Source of the DNA: Verrucomicrobiia bacterium
GTDB lineage: Bacteria > Verrucomicrobiota > Verrucomicrobiia > Limisphaerales > UBA11358
Reading direction: 5' to 3'
DNA: 7,399 nt
Assembly: GCA_030044395.1 (NCBI GenBank)
Contig: JASHVW010000293.1
Coordinates: forward strand, 1 to 7,399
Shown here piece after piece: positions 1 to 5,526 of the stretch. The number at the start of each line of letters is the position of its first letter. Position 1 is the stretch's first letter. A model generated the notes under the pieces. The model was not told where the DNA came from, made no database searches, and was given only the letters and a program-made list of their open reading frames with translations. A program made the translations under genes and the position numbers.

Positions 1-851
1 CGTTTCACGGCCGCACGCTGGCGGGCATCGCCGCCACCGGCCAGGACAAGGTCAAGACGGGGTTCGAGCCTATGACGCCCGGATTCCGGCATGTTCCGTT
101 CAATGATTTGGAGGCGGCGCGAAAGGCGCTTTCGCCGGCGACGGTGGCAATTTTGATTGAAGGCGTCCAGGGCGAAGGCGGCGTGACGCCGGCCACGGCG
201 GAGTATTTGATGGGCCTGCGGAAATTGTGCGATGAAAAAAATTTGCTGTTGTTCATGGATGGCGTCCAGGACGGACATTTCCGAACGGGCGCCTTCCAAA
301 GTTTCCAGCGGATTTTCGAGACGACACCTGGCGGCGAAAAATTCATGCCGGACGGTCTTTCGATGGCCAAGTCGCTCGGGGGCGGGTTTCCCATTGGAGC
401 ATTCTGGTTGCGGGCGCCGTATGCGGATTTGCTGGGGCCGGGCACGCACGCGACGACTTTCGGGGGCACGCCGCTTGCCTGCGCGGTGGCGTTAAAGATT
501 TTTGAAGTGATTGAGAGCGAAAACCTGGCGAATCGCGCCCGGCGGCTCGGTGGTTGGCTGCTCGACGAATTCGAACAACTGGCGCGAGTTTATCCGACGG
601 TCGTGAAGAGCGGGCGCGGCTTGGGACTAATGCTGGGCATTGAGTTGGTCGAAAAGGAGAAAATTCCGGCCTTTGCCCAAAGCGAAAAATCCGCCGCGGT
701 CCAATTTACCAATCGAATGCAGGCGGCGGGCGTTCTGGTCATCCCGGCGGGAACGCAAACCATCCGGCTGTTGCCGCCGTTGAACCTCAAGCCGCAGGAG
801 GCGGGGGAGGGGATTGCCAAACTTGAGGAAGTCATCAAGTCCCTCGTCTGA
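1..851 (+). CDS. argD: Acetylornithine aminotransferase, class III PLP-dependent (5' end missing)
   Basis: The gene enters from the left edge with its first full codon at position 3. About 282 codons are visible, so roughly the first third of a ~400-residue enzyme is missing. The family moves an amino group between glutamate and N-acetylornithine in arginine synthesis, using PLP in the cytoplasm. Visible motifs in order are FHGRT at the left edge (the Phe normally stacks on PLP), IEGVQGEGG (usually EPVQGEGG), DGVQDGHFRTG near 258-290 (Asp at 258-260 should bind the PLP ring nitrogen), and SMAKSLGGGFPIGA with the PLP lysine codon at 369-371. THATTFGGTPLACA follows, and the C-terminus contains IRLLPPLNL. 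The neighbouring argF supports argD over other class III aminotransferases. The usual Glu of DEVQ is Gly here. Some members also act on succinyldiaminopimelate or ornithine, so the exact substrate is inferred from context. Confidence 0.88.
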   Translation, partial: FHGRTLAGIAATGQDKVKTGFEPMTPGFRHVPFNDLEAARKALSPATVAILIEGVQGEGGVTPATAEYLMGLRKLCDEKNLLLFMDGVQDGHFRTGAFQSFQRIFETTPGGEKFMPDGLSMAKSLGGGFPIGAFWLRAPYADLLGPGTHATTFGGTPLACAVALKIFEVIESENLANRARRLGGWLLDEFEQLARVYPTVVKSGRGLGLMLGIELVEKEKIPAFAQSEKSAAVQFTNRMQAAGVLVIPAGTQTIRLLPPLNLKPQEAGEGIAKLEEVIKSLV

Positions 852-854
852 GCG

Positions 855-1478
855 ATGACGCCCGAGGCCCACAAACATCTTTCGTCGCGCGATCCGGTGA
901 TGCGCCGGCTCATCCGCGAACATGGGCGTTGCAGCCTGACGCCAGAGACGCGGCGTCCACCGTTTCAATCGCTGGTAATGGCCGTGGCGCACCAGCAACT
1001 GAACGGGAGGGCGGCCAACACCATCCTTGCGCGATTTAAAAGTCTCTTTCCCGGCAAAAAATTTCCACGTCCGGTTGATTTGGCGGGTGTCACCGACCGG
1101 GAAATTCGCGCGTGCGGATTTTCGTTCGCCAAAATCAAGGCCATCCGCGACATCGCCGAGAAGACGTTATCGGGCGTAGTGCCGACGTCGCGCGAGATTG
1201 CGGACCTTTCGGACGAAGAAATCATATTGCGGTTGACGCAGGTGCGAGGCGTTGGGCAATGGACGGTGGAAATGCTATTGATTTTTCAGCTTGGGCGGCA
1301 TGATGTTCTGCCGGCACACGACTTTGGCGTGCGAACCGGTTTTCGTCATGCTTACAAGAAGCGCGCTTTGCCGGAGCCAAAAGAAATCCTTGTGTACGGC
1401 GAACGGTGGCGCCCGCACCGGACGACGGCGTCGTGGTATTTGTGGTGCGTGGCGGACGCGTTGAAGGAAAAGAAGTGA
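855..1478 (+). CDS. HhH-GPD DNA glycosylase, AlkA/Mag type (DNA-3-methyladenine glycosylase II-like)
   Basis: This 207-residue protein probably removes alkylated bases such as 3-methyladenine from DNA in base-excision repair. The N-terminal half has the family phrase FQSLVMAVAHQQLNGRAA (about residues 37-54), corresponding to the QQIS region. The helix-hairpin-helix lies at about residues 126-146 (LTQVRGVGQWTVEMLLIF), followed by LPAHDFGVRTG, where Asp156 is the expected catalytic aspartate. GERWRPHRTTASWYLW (182-197) is the usual C-terminal helix motif. There is no four-cysteine iron-sulphur cluster, which argues against the Nth/MutY branch. It is shorter than E. coli AlkA (282 residues), lacking that protein's N-terminal domain, and closer in size to Mag-type enzymes. 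The ATG lies 3 nt after the argD stop with no Shine-Dalgarno sequence, which suggests translational coupling. The precise damaged base cannot be read from the sequence. Confidence 0.87.
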   Translation: MTPEAHKHLSSRDPVMRRLIREHGRCSLTPETRRPPFQSLVMAVAHQQLNGRAANTILARFKSLFPGKKFPRPVDLAGVTDREIRACGFSFAKIKAIRDIAEKTLSGVVPTSREIADLSDEEIILRLTQVRGVGQWTVEMLLIFQLGRHDVLPAHDFGVRTGFRHAYKKRALPEPKEILVYGERWRPHRTTASWYLWCVADALKEKK

Positions 1479-1538
1479 CGAGAGGGCTGGTTTTGGTTAC
1501 AAACTCTCCTTTGGGGCGGACGATTCCCAAAAGTAAAA

Positions 1539-2438
1539 ATGAAAAACTTGTTGTCATTGGAAAAGTTGCCGCTGGCGGACATCGAAAAGATCCTGCGTGA
1601 CGCGGTGATCTACAAACGTGAACGGGCGCGGGTGGACCGCAAGCCGCTGGCCGGTCAGACGTGGGCGCTGATTTTTTCGAAGTCCTCGACACGAACGCGG
1701 GTATCATTCGAAACCGGCATACGCGAGCTGGGGGCCGGGGTGATGTTCCTGAATTCGAATGACGTTCAACTTGGCCGCGGCGAGCCGATCAAGGACACTG
1801 CACGGGTGCTGGGACGGATGGTTCATGGCGCGGTGATTCGCACGTTTGCGCAAAGTGATGTGGAGGAATTTGCCGAATTTTCCAACATCCCCACAATCAA
1901 CGCGCTGACGGACGACGAGCATCCCTGCCAGATTCTGGCGGACATTTTTACTTACAAGGAACTGCGCGGGCCGATTGCCGGCAAGGTGGTCGCATTCATC
2001 GGCGACGGTGGATGCAATGTGCCGCGCTCATGGATTTTTGCCGCTTCGAAGCTTCAATTCGAGTTGCGCATCGCCGCGCCCAAAAAGTTCCAGCCCGCGC
2101 GGGAGATTCTGGAGCGAGCCGGAGGGAAGATCATCGGCACCGAAAGCCTGGAAAAGGCGGCCAAGGGGGCGGACTTGCTTTACACGGACGTGTGGGTTTC
2201 GATGGGCAAGGAGGCCGAATCGGCGGAGCGGCTGAAAGTTTTGAAGGATTATCAGATCAACCAAAAGCTGACGAAACTGGCCAAGGCGGACGCGCTGGTA
2301 ATGCACTGCCTTCCGGCGCATCGCGGCCAGGAGATTGACGAGGAAACGTTCGAGAAAAACGCCAGGACGATTTTTGCGCAGGCGGAGAACCGGTTGCACG
2401 TGCAGAAGGCGATCCTGGGCTGGGCGGTGACGAAGTGA
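1539..2438 (+). CDS. argF: Ornithine carbamoyltransferase
   Basis: The 299-residue enzyme joins carbamoyl phosphate to ornithine to give citrulline in arginine synthesis; it normally works as a cytoplasmic trimer. The carbamoyl-phosphate loop SKSSTRTRVSFE is at about residues 47-58, LGRGEPIKDTARV at 78-90 and DEHPCQILAD at 126-135. The ornithine side has DVWVSMG (217-223), the HCLPAHRGQEI motif (256-266) with the Cys that contacts ornithine, and a C-terminal AENR whose Arg285 matches the conserved late arginine. The segment GDGGCNVPRSW (155-165) differs from the common GDxNNxxNS, but the central Asn160 is kept. The start at MKNLLSLEKL fits the family, and 60 nt separate it from the glycosylase gene. 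There is no Shine-Dalgarno sequence before the ATG. SMG and HCLP argue for ornithine rather than aspartate as substrate. Confidence 0.96.
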   Translation: MKNLLSLEKLPLADIEKILRDAVIYKRERARVDRKPLAGQTWALIFSKSSTRTRVSFETGIRELGAGVMFLNSNDVQLGRGEPIKDTARVLGRMVHGAVIRTFAQSDVEEFAEFSNIPTINALTDDEHPCQILADIFTYKELRGPIAGKVVAFIGDGGCNVPRSWIFAASKLQFELRIAAPKKFQPAREILERAGGKIIGTESLEKAAKGADLLYTDVWVSMGKEAESAERLKVLKDYQINQKLTKLAKADALVMHCLPAHRGQEIDEETFEKNARTIFAQAENRLHVQKAILGWAVTK

Positions 2439-2458
2439 ATTTTGTTTTTGACGTTCGC

Positions 2459-2487
2459 CCTCACCTGTTTCCCTTCCCCAGGAGAGG
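2459..2487. repeat. Imperfect inverted repeat downstream of argF
   Basis: CCTCACCT at 2459-2466 pairs with AGGAGAGG at 2480-2487, with one A-A mismatch and a pyrimidine-rich 13-nt loop. It resembles the C-rich/GAGAGG intergenic repeats common in many high-GC genomes. No T-run follows, so it is not a convincing terminator. It may be a dispersed repeat or chance. Confidence 0.35.
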
Positions 2488-2606
2488 ACAACGCGGCGAA
2501 CGGCTTCTGTTTGGTGGAAGGCTGTCCGGCAAATCCAGTCGCGCGAATTTTCAAAGTGAGTTTATGGATGGGTTGAATTATGCGACGATAGTCGAGTTTG
2601 GGGAAG

Positions 2607-2624
2607 GCGCCAGAGGGCTGGCGC
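2607..2624. repeat. Perfect 7-bp palindrome with 4-nt loop
   Basis: GCGCCAG (2607-2613), loop AGGG, then CTGGCGC (2618-2624) form a perfect GC-rich stem-loop in the gap between the converging argF and pseudouridine synthase genes. Neither strand has a T-run directly after it. It could be a dispersed palindromic repeat or could slow transcription from both sides. The hairpin is plain in the sequence; its role is a guess. Confidence 0.55.
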
Positions 2625-2637
2625 AGTCCAAAACCTG

Positions 2638-2661
2638 GCGGAACATCGGTTCGCGTTTTTT
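2638..2661 (+). terminator. Probable intrinsic terminator of the arg transcript
   Basis: GCGgAAC (2638-2644) pairs with GTTCGC (2649-2654) around an ATCG loop, giving six base pairs with one bulged G. A G and then six T's follow at 2656-2661. It lies about 200 nt after the argF stop. The stem is modest, so the call is moderate. The T-run runs into the TAA (complement of 2660-2662) of the gene coming from the other side. Confidence 0.5.
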
Positions 2662-3493
2662 AATTCGCCGCTCCCGTTGAAAATTGGCGCAGGTATTTGA
2701 GGGCCACTCGAAGGTCCTTAGGCATGGGCGCGGTGATGGTCACTAGTTCGCCGGTGACGGGATGGGGCAATTGCAATTCTTCGGCATGGAGCGCGACGCG
2801 GGAAAGGAGCGGGCGTTCTTCGCGGCCGGGTTTGAGGCGGTAATCTCTTTTCAGACGTGAGAGCCAGAGCGGTTTGCCGCCGTAGCATTCGTCCCCGACA
2901 ATCTTCAATCCGGCGTGGACTGCATGGACGCGGATTTGATGGGTGCGCCCGGTCAGCGGCTCGCATCTCAGCAGCGCATAGCCGAAGCGCGGGAAATTTT
3001 CCAGCACTTCAAAGGTCGTCTCCGATCTTTTCCCGTTCTTCTGGTCCACCCGCATCAGCCCGATTTTGAGCGGATGCGGCGCGAGTTTGGCATCCACTTC
3101 GAATTTTGGGAAGGAGACTTCGCCCTGAACGAGGGCGAGATATCTTTTGCCGGGTTTGTCCGTGCCGAACAAATTGGCGAGCGCAATGAGGACGGGCTCG
3201 TTTTTGGCCAGAAGGATGGCGCCGCTGGTTTCGAAGTCCAGGCGATGGGCGTTGCTCAAATAATCCAAATGGCGTTCGCGCGCCCACGGTTTGGCGGCGG
3301 CGATTCCGGCATGGAGCAATTTCATCAGGTTGGGACGGAGGGGGTCGTAACGATCGGGTGAGGTAAGCAGCCCGGCGGGTTTGTCGAGAGCGAGCAGGTG
3401 GTCGTCCTCGAACAGGACGGGGATTTCCCAAAATTCTCGTGTGGCGGGCGAAGACAGCTTGATGGCGCTCATAGGGGGAATGACTAATGGCAT
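2660..3493 (-). CDS. RluA-family RNA pseudouridine synthase
   Basis: The 277-residue protein should convert uridine to pseudouridine in rRNA or tRNA. The catalytic core is at residues 82-91 (AHRLDFETSG), with Asp86 as the nucleophile. IPVLFEDDHLLALDKPAGLL (24-43) is the usual first strand and loop, KRYLALVQGEV (117-125) follows, and TGRTHQIRVH (181-190) is a second signature. HPVTGELVTITAPMPKD (244-260) closes the fold. There is no N-terminal S4 RNA-binding domain, unlike RluC and RluD, so it is closer to the short RluA type; the target uridine cannot be told. I prefer the ATG at 3491-3493 because a TAAATT box sits 6 nt upstream. A second in-frame ATG at 3470-3472 (residue 8) is possible. Neither start has a Shine-Dalgarno sequence. 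The gene converges on argF and is separated by 94 nt from the chaperone gene upstream on its strand. Confidence 0.9.
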   Translation of the reverse strand: MPLVIPPMSAIKLSSPATREFWEIPVLFEDDHLLALDKPAGLLTSPDRYDPLRPNLMKLLHAGIAAAKPWARERHLDYLSNAHRLDFETSGAILLAKNEPVLIALANLFGTDKPGKRYLALVQGEVSFPKFEVDAKLAPHPLKIGLMRVDQKNGKRSETTFEVLENFPRFGYALLRCEPLTGRTHQIRVHAVHAGLKIVGDECYGGKPLWLSRLKRDYRLKPGREERPLLSRVALHAEELQLPHPVTGELVTITAPMPKDLRVALKYLRQFSTGAAN

Positions 3494-3499
3494 ACAAGC

Positions 3500-3505
3500 A
3501 ATTTA
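3500..3505 (-). promoter_or_regulatory. Candidate -10 box (TAAATT) just before the pseudouridine synthase start
   Basis: On the - strand TAAATT is followed by six nucleotides (gcttgt) and then the ATG at 3493. With normal -10 geometry, transcription would begin at or within a base or so of the start codon, giving a leaderless mRNA. No good -35 box is visible; the upstream sequence is the CGATTGG tandem repeat. This is inferred from spacing alone. Confidence 0.35.
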
Positions 3506-3526
3506 CGATTGGCGATTGGCGATTGC
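3506..3526. repeat. 7-bp tandem repeat (CGATTGG, three units)
   Basis: CGATTGG occurs at 3506-3512 and 3513-3519, with a third copy at 3520-3526 ending in C instead of G. A further CGATTGGC stands alone at 3578-3585, beside the chaperone gene's stop codon. The array lies directly upstream of the candidate -10 box of the pseudouridine synthase gene. Confidence 0.75.
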
Positions 3527-3541
3527 CGTTTTTTTGTCAGC

Positions 3542-3557
3542 GCGGACTGACGTCCGC
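3542..3557. repeat. Perfect 6-bp palindrome GCGGAC/GTCCGC
   Basis: GCGGAC (3542-3547), loop TGAC, then GTCCGC (3552-3557). An overlapping alternative stem pairs GTCAG (3536-3540) with CTGAC (3547-3551); the two cannot form together. On the - strand, downstream of the chaperone gene, the hairpin is followed by an A-run rather than T's, so it is not a standard terminator for that gene. A related hairpin is at 5431-5444. Confidence 0.6.
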
Positions 3558-3587
3558 TGCCACAATTTTTCAATGGGCGATTGGCAA

Positions 3588-5276
3588 TTATTTAGCCGGT
3601 GCGGCCTGCGCGTTCTCGGCATAGACGGGGGTATTGCGCAATTCGCGGCTGGCTTCGGCGTTGACCCAATTCTGAAAAACTTCGAACATCCGTTCCTGTC
3701 GGACCTGCGCGAGGTATTGCGTCACATTCGCCTTCAACTCCGCTTCATCCACGGGCAATTGCTTTTGGACATAGAGGACAAAGCCGCCGTCATCGGTTTC
3801 CTCGAAATTGCTGGCATGTCCGACGGGTGTGGCAAAGGCGGCCTCTTTGACCAGGGGCAACCCCGCGCGATTTTCCAGTTCGGGCAATGTATCGGTGCTT
3901 AAGGAAAACGGCGGCAGCGTTTCAGGCGTCAATCCATTGGCGACGCAAACGGAGGCGAAACTGCGCCCGACCATGAGCCGGAGATCGAGCGTGGACATAA
4001 AATTAGTGCCGGCCTGCCGCGCCAGCGCGGTGGCCACCTGCATTTGATAATCCCGCGACACCTGACCGCGGATCCTGTCCAGCGGCGGAATCTCGGTGGG
4101 CAATTGTTTGTCCAAGGCCATGACATAATAGGCGTAAGTGCCCTCCACCGGCCCGGCAAACGGCTCATCCGGCGTCAAGGCAAAGGCGGCCTTGATAAAT
4201 GTGCCAGGCGCGATGAACTCCGACGGACCATATTGCGCGGAAAACGGGGCAGGGGTTTCCACGGTATAACCCTTGTCCTTGGCGGCGGCGATGAGATCGG
4301 CGGGACTTTGCGGCGTCATCGCGAAGACGGTGTTGGCAAAATCATTGGCTGCCGCTTCCGCGTCCGTCACGGCGGCTTTGCGAATCAGGAATTGGCGGAT
4401 TTCGGCTCTCGCTTCCTCGGGCGTTTTGGCGTCAGGCGCCGCGTCCATTCCCTCCTGGCTGAAAATGGAACCGACCTGGTAGTCGAGATTGGTTTTGCCG
4501 ATTTTCTGCTCGGCGGCGGCGAGGTAATTGCTCAGGTTGAATTCCACGTAGCTGACCTGGACGCGGTCCGGGAGGCGGTAATCGGCCATGAAATTGGTGT
4601 AAAACTGGCCCACCACGGCGGGCGTGGCGCTGACTTGTGGCAGATAATTGGTGGCGGAAAAGAAAACAATCTGTGTGTCGCGTTCGCGATGATCGTGGCG
4701 CCATGTGGCCTCGGCTTCCTGCGGGGTGAATAACGCGCCCGGGAGACCTTCCAATTGCTGGAGTTGTTGCAGGACGAGGTCATCGCGCGCGAACCGCTCG
4801 AGATCATCGGCGGTGAATCCTTCCGGTTGCAGCACGTTCTTGACGAACGCATCCACAGGCACCGAGCCGCCTCTCATGCGGAAGGCGCGGAGCAAATCGG
4901 GCGACGACAACAAGTCACCAGCCATCGCGGCGGCCGAGGTTTCATCCGCGTGGATGCCCAACTGCTGGGCTTTTCGCAGGAGCAGAAGGCGGACATAGAC
5001 CTGGGTATCTATGTCGCGGTTGGAAACGTTGGGGTTGCGGTCGGGCCAGACGAAGCCGTTGTGGAGCCAATAGAAGATGAAATAGTCATGCTTGACGGCG
5101 TAGTATTCGTCCTGAGTGACTTTTTTGCCGTAGATGGTGCCGTAATCACCTTCCGCCACGCTGCCGCCGCTGTTGCGATTGGGAACACTGGCCCCCCACC
5201 AGATAAACGAGAGGATGGTCGCCCCGGCAATCAGCCACCAGAGCCACTTTGAATGTTTGCGAATTGTTCCAATCAT
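3588..5276 (-). CDS. Membrane-anchored SurA/PpiD-like periplasmic folding factor (parvulin-related)
   Basis: This 562-residue protein begins IRKHSKWLWWLIAGATIL, a short basic start followed by one hydrophobic segment (about residues 11-29), as in PpiD-type proteins. The rest would face the periplasm. Residues ~45-200 look like the SurA/PpiD N-terminal chaperone domain: GTIYGKKVTQDEY, then helix-rich sequence with VYVRLLLLRKAQQLGI and a Leu/Gln-rich stretch. Residues ~235-395 contain a parvulin-like region starting RVQVSYVEFNL and ending EPFAGPVEGTYAYYVMALDK, comparable to the end of rotamase domains. It seems interrupted by an insertion (~255-290) and I cannot identify the usual catalytic residues. 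It probably helps exported proteins fold and may lack isomerase activity, as reported for the PpiD domain. The C-terminus is polar and ends in an Ala/Pro-rich tail. It lies alone between repeat-bearing gaps of 94 and 250 nt. The start has no Shine-Dalgarno sequence, but the membrane segment immediately after supports it. Confidence 0.8.
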   Translation of the reverse strand: MIGTIRKHSKWLWWLIAGATILSFIWWGASVPNRNSGGSVAEGDYGTIYGKKVTQDEYYAVKHDYFIFYWLHNGFVWPDRNPNVSNRDIDTQVYVRLLLLRKAQQLGIHADETSAAAMAGDLLSSPDLLRAFRMRGGSVPVDAFVKNVLQPEGFTADDLERFARDDLVLQQLQQLEGLPGALFTPQEAEATWRHDHRERDTQIVFFSATNYLPQVSATPAVVGQFYTNFMADYRLPDRVQVSYVEFNLSNYLAAAEQKIGKTNLDYQVGSIFSQEGMDAAPDAKTPEEARAEIRQFLIRKAAVTDAEAAANDFANTVFAMTPQSPADLIAAAKDKGYTVETPAPFSAQYGPSEFIAPGTFIKAAFALTPDEPFAGPVEGTYAYYVMALDKQLPTEIPPLDRIRGQVSRDYQMQVATALARQAGTNFMSTLDLRLMVGRSFASVCVANGLTPETLPPFSLSTDTLPELENRAGLPLVKEAAFATPVGHASNFEETDDGGFVLYVQKQLPVDEAELKANVTQYLAQVRQERMFEVFQNWVNAEASRELRNTPVYAENAQAAPAK

Positions 5277-5300
5277 TGTAATTCAACAAAGGGAATGCGT

Positions 5301-5330
5301 AGCGTAACCCAATCTAGCGATGGCGGTCAA
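5301..5330 (-). promoter_or_regulatory. Weak sigma-70-like promoter candidate for the chaperone gene
   Basis: On the - strand TTGACC (complement of 5325-5330) and TACGCT (complement of 5301-5306) are 18 nt apart, and the -10 ends 24 nt before the ATG. The -35 matches five of six consensus bases; the -10 matches three. It is plausible from position but could be chance. Confidence 0.3.
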
Positions 5331-5371
5331 ACCGAAACTTGAAGTGTTTTGGGAAGACTGGAAAAAGGCTC

Positions 5372-5385
5372 GAGTTGAGAGTTGA
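5372..5385. repeat. 7-bp tandem duplication (GAGTTGA twice)
   Basis: GAGTTGA at 5372-5378 is repeated exactly at 5379-5385. It has the same 7-bp period as the CGATTGG array at 3506-3526, though a different unit. Two units alone could be chance. Confidence 0.45.
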
Positions 5386-5402
5386 GGATAAATAGCGCTC
5401 GC

Positions 5403-5444
5403 CGACTGGCGACTTGGAGAGGGAGTAGCGGACGGATGTCCGGC
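5403..5444. repeat. Composite repeat: CGACTGG-type direct repeat plus GGAC/GTCC palindrome
   Basis: CGACTGGCGACTTGG (5403-5417) is a near copy of the CGATTGGCGATTGG at 3506-3519. Twelve nucleotides later comes GCGGAC, loop GGAT, GTCCG (5430-5444), with a 5-bp stem at 5431-5435/5440-5444. Its outer part matches the palindrome at 3542-3557. The order and orientation of the two parts are the same as on the other side of the chaperone gene. Confidence 0.5.
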
Positions 5445-5526
5445 GGCAGCGAAGGCGCTGTGGGCGGAAAAGCCTGGCGGCCGGCCCGCGCTGCAGCCCC
5501 TCAAGTCTCAGCCAACTCCCTCTTAA

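Larger units (their letters stand above)
5277..5526. other. 250-nt gap with repeats between hemB and the chaperone gene
   Basis: I see no gene or RNA here. Besides the promoter candidate and repeats listed separately, it holds a TCGCC/GGCGA stem-loop at 5399-5412 with a 4-nt loop. It also holds the 8-bp palindrome GGCCGGCC at 5479-5486 and a longer-range inverted repeat GCAGCG (5448-5453)/CGCTGC (5489-5494). No T-run follows any of these on the - strand, so how hemB transcription ends is unclear. Confidence 0.6.

Noticed and set aside
2435..2680. Possible 81-residue + strand gene starting at a GTG inside the end of argF
   Set aside because: It is made largely of intergenic repeat and hairpin sequence, runs across the terminator into the opposing gene, and shows no recognisable domain.
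3506..3526. CRISPR array
   Set aside because: The units are 7 bp and directly adjacent with no spacers, and no cas-like gene is present.
3542..3557. Intrinsic terminator for the chaperone gene
   Set aside because: On the - strand the stem is followed by a run of A, not T, so the standard signal is absent.
4044..4733. Open frame of 229 codons on the + strand opposite the chaperone gene
   Set aside because: It is antisense to a coherent membrane-anchored protein and its His/Gly/Arg-rich composition is typical of an antisense shadow.
5283..5504. Short - strand open frame in the hemB-chaperone gap
   Set aside because: It covers the repeats and the promoter candidate, is low in complexity and resembles no known protein.
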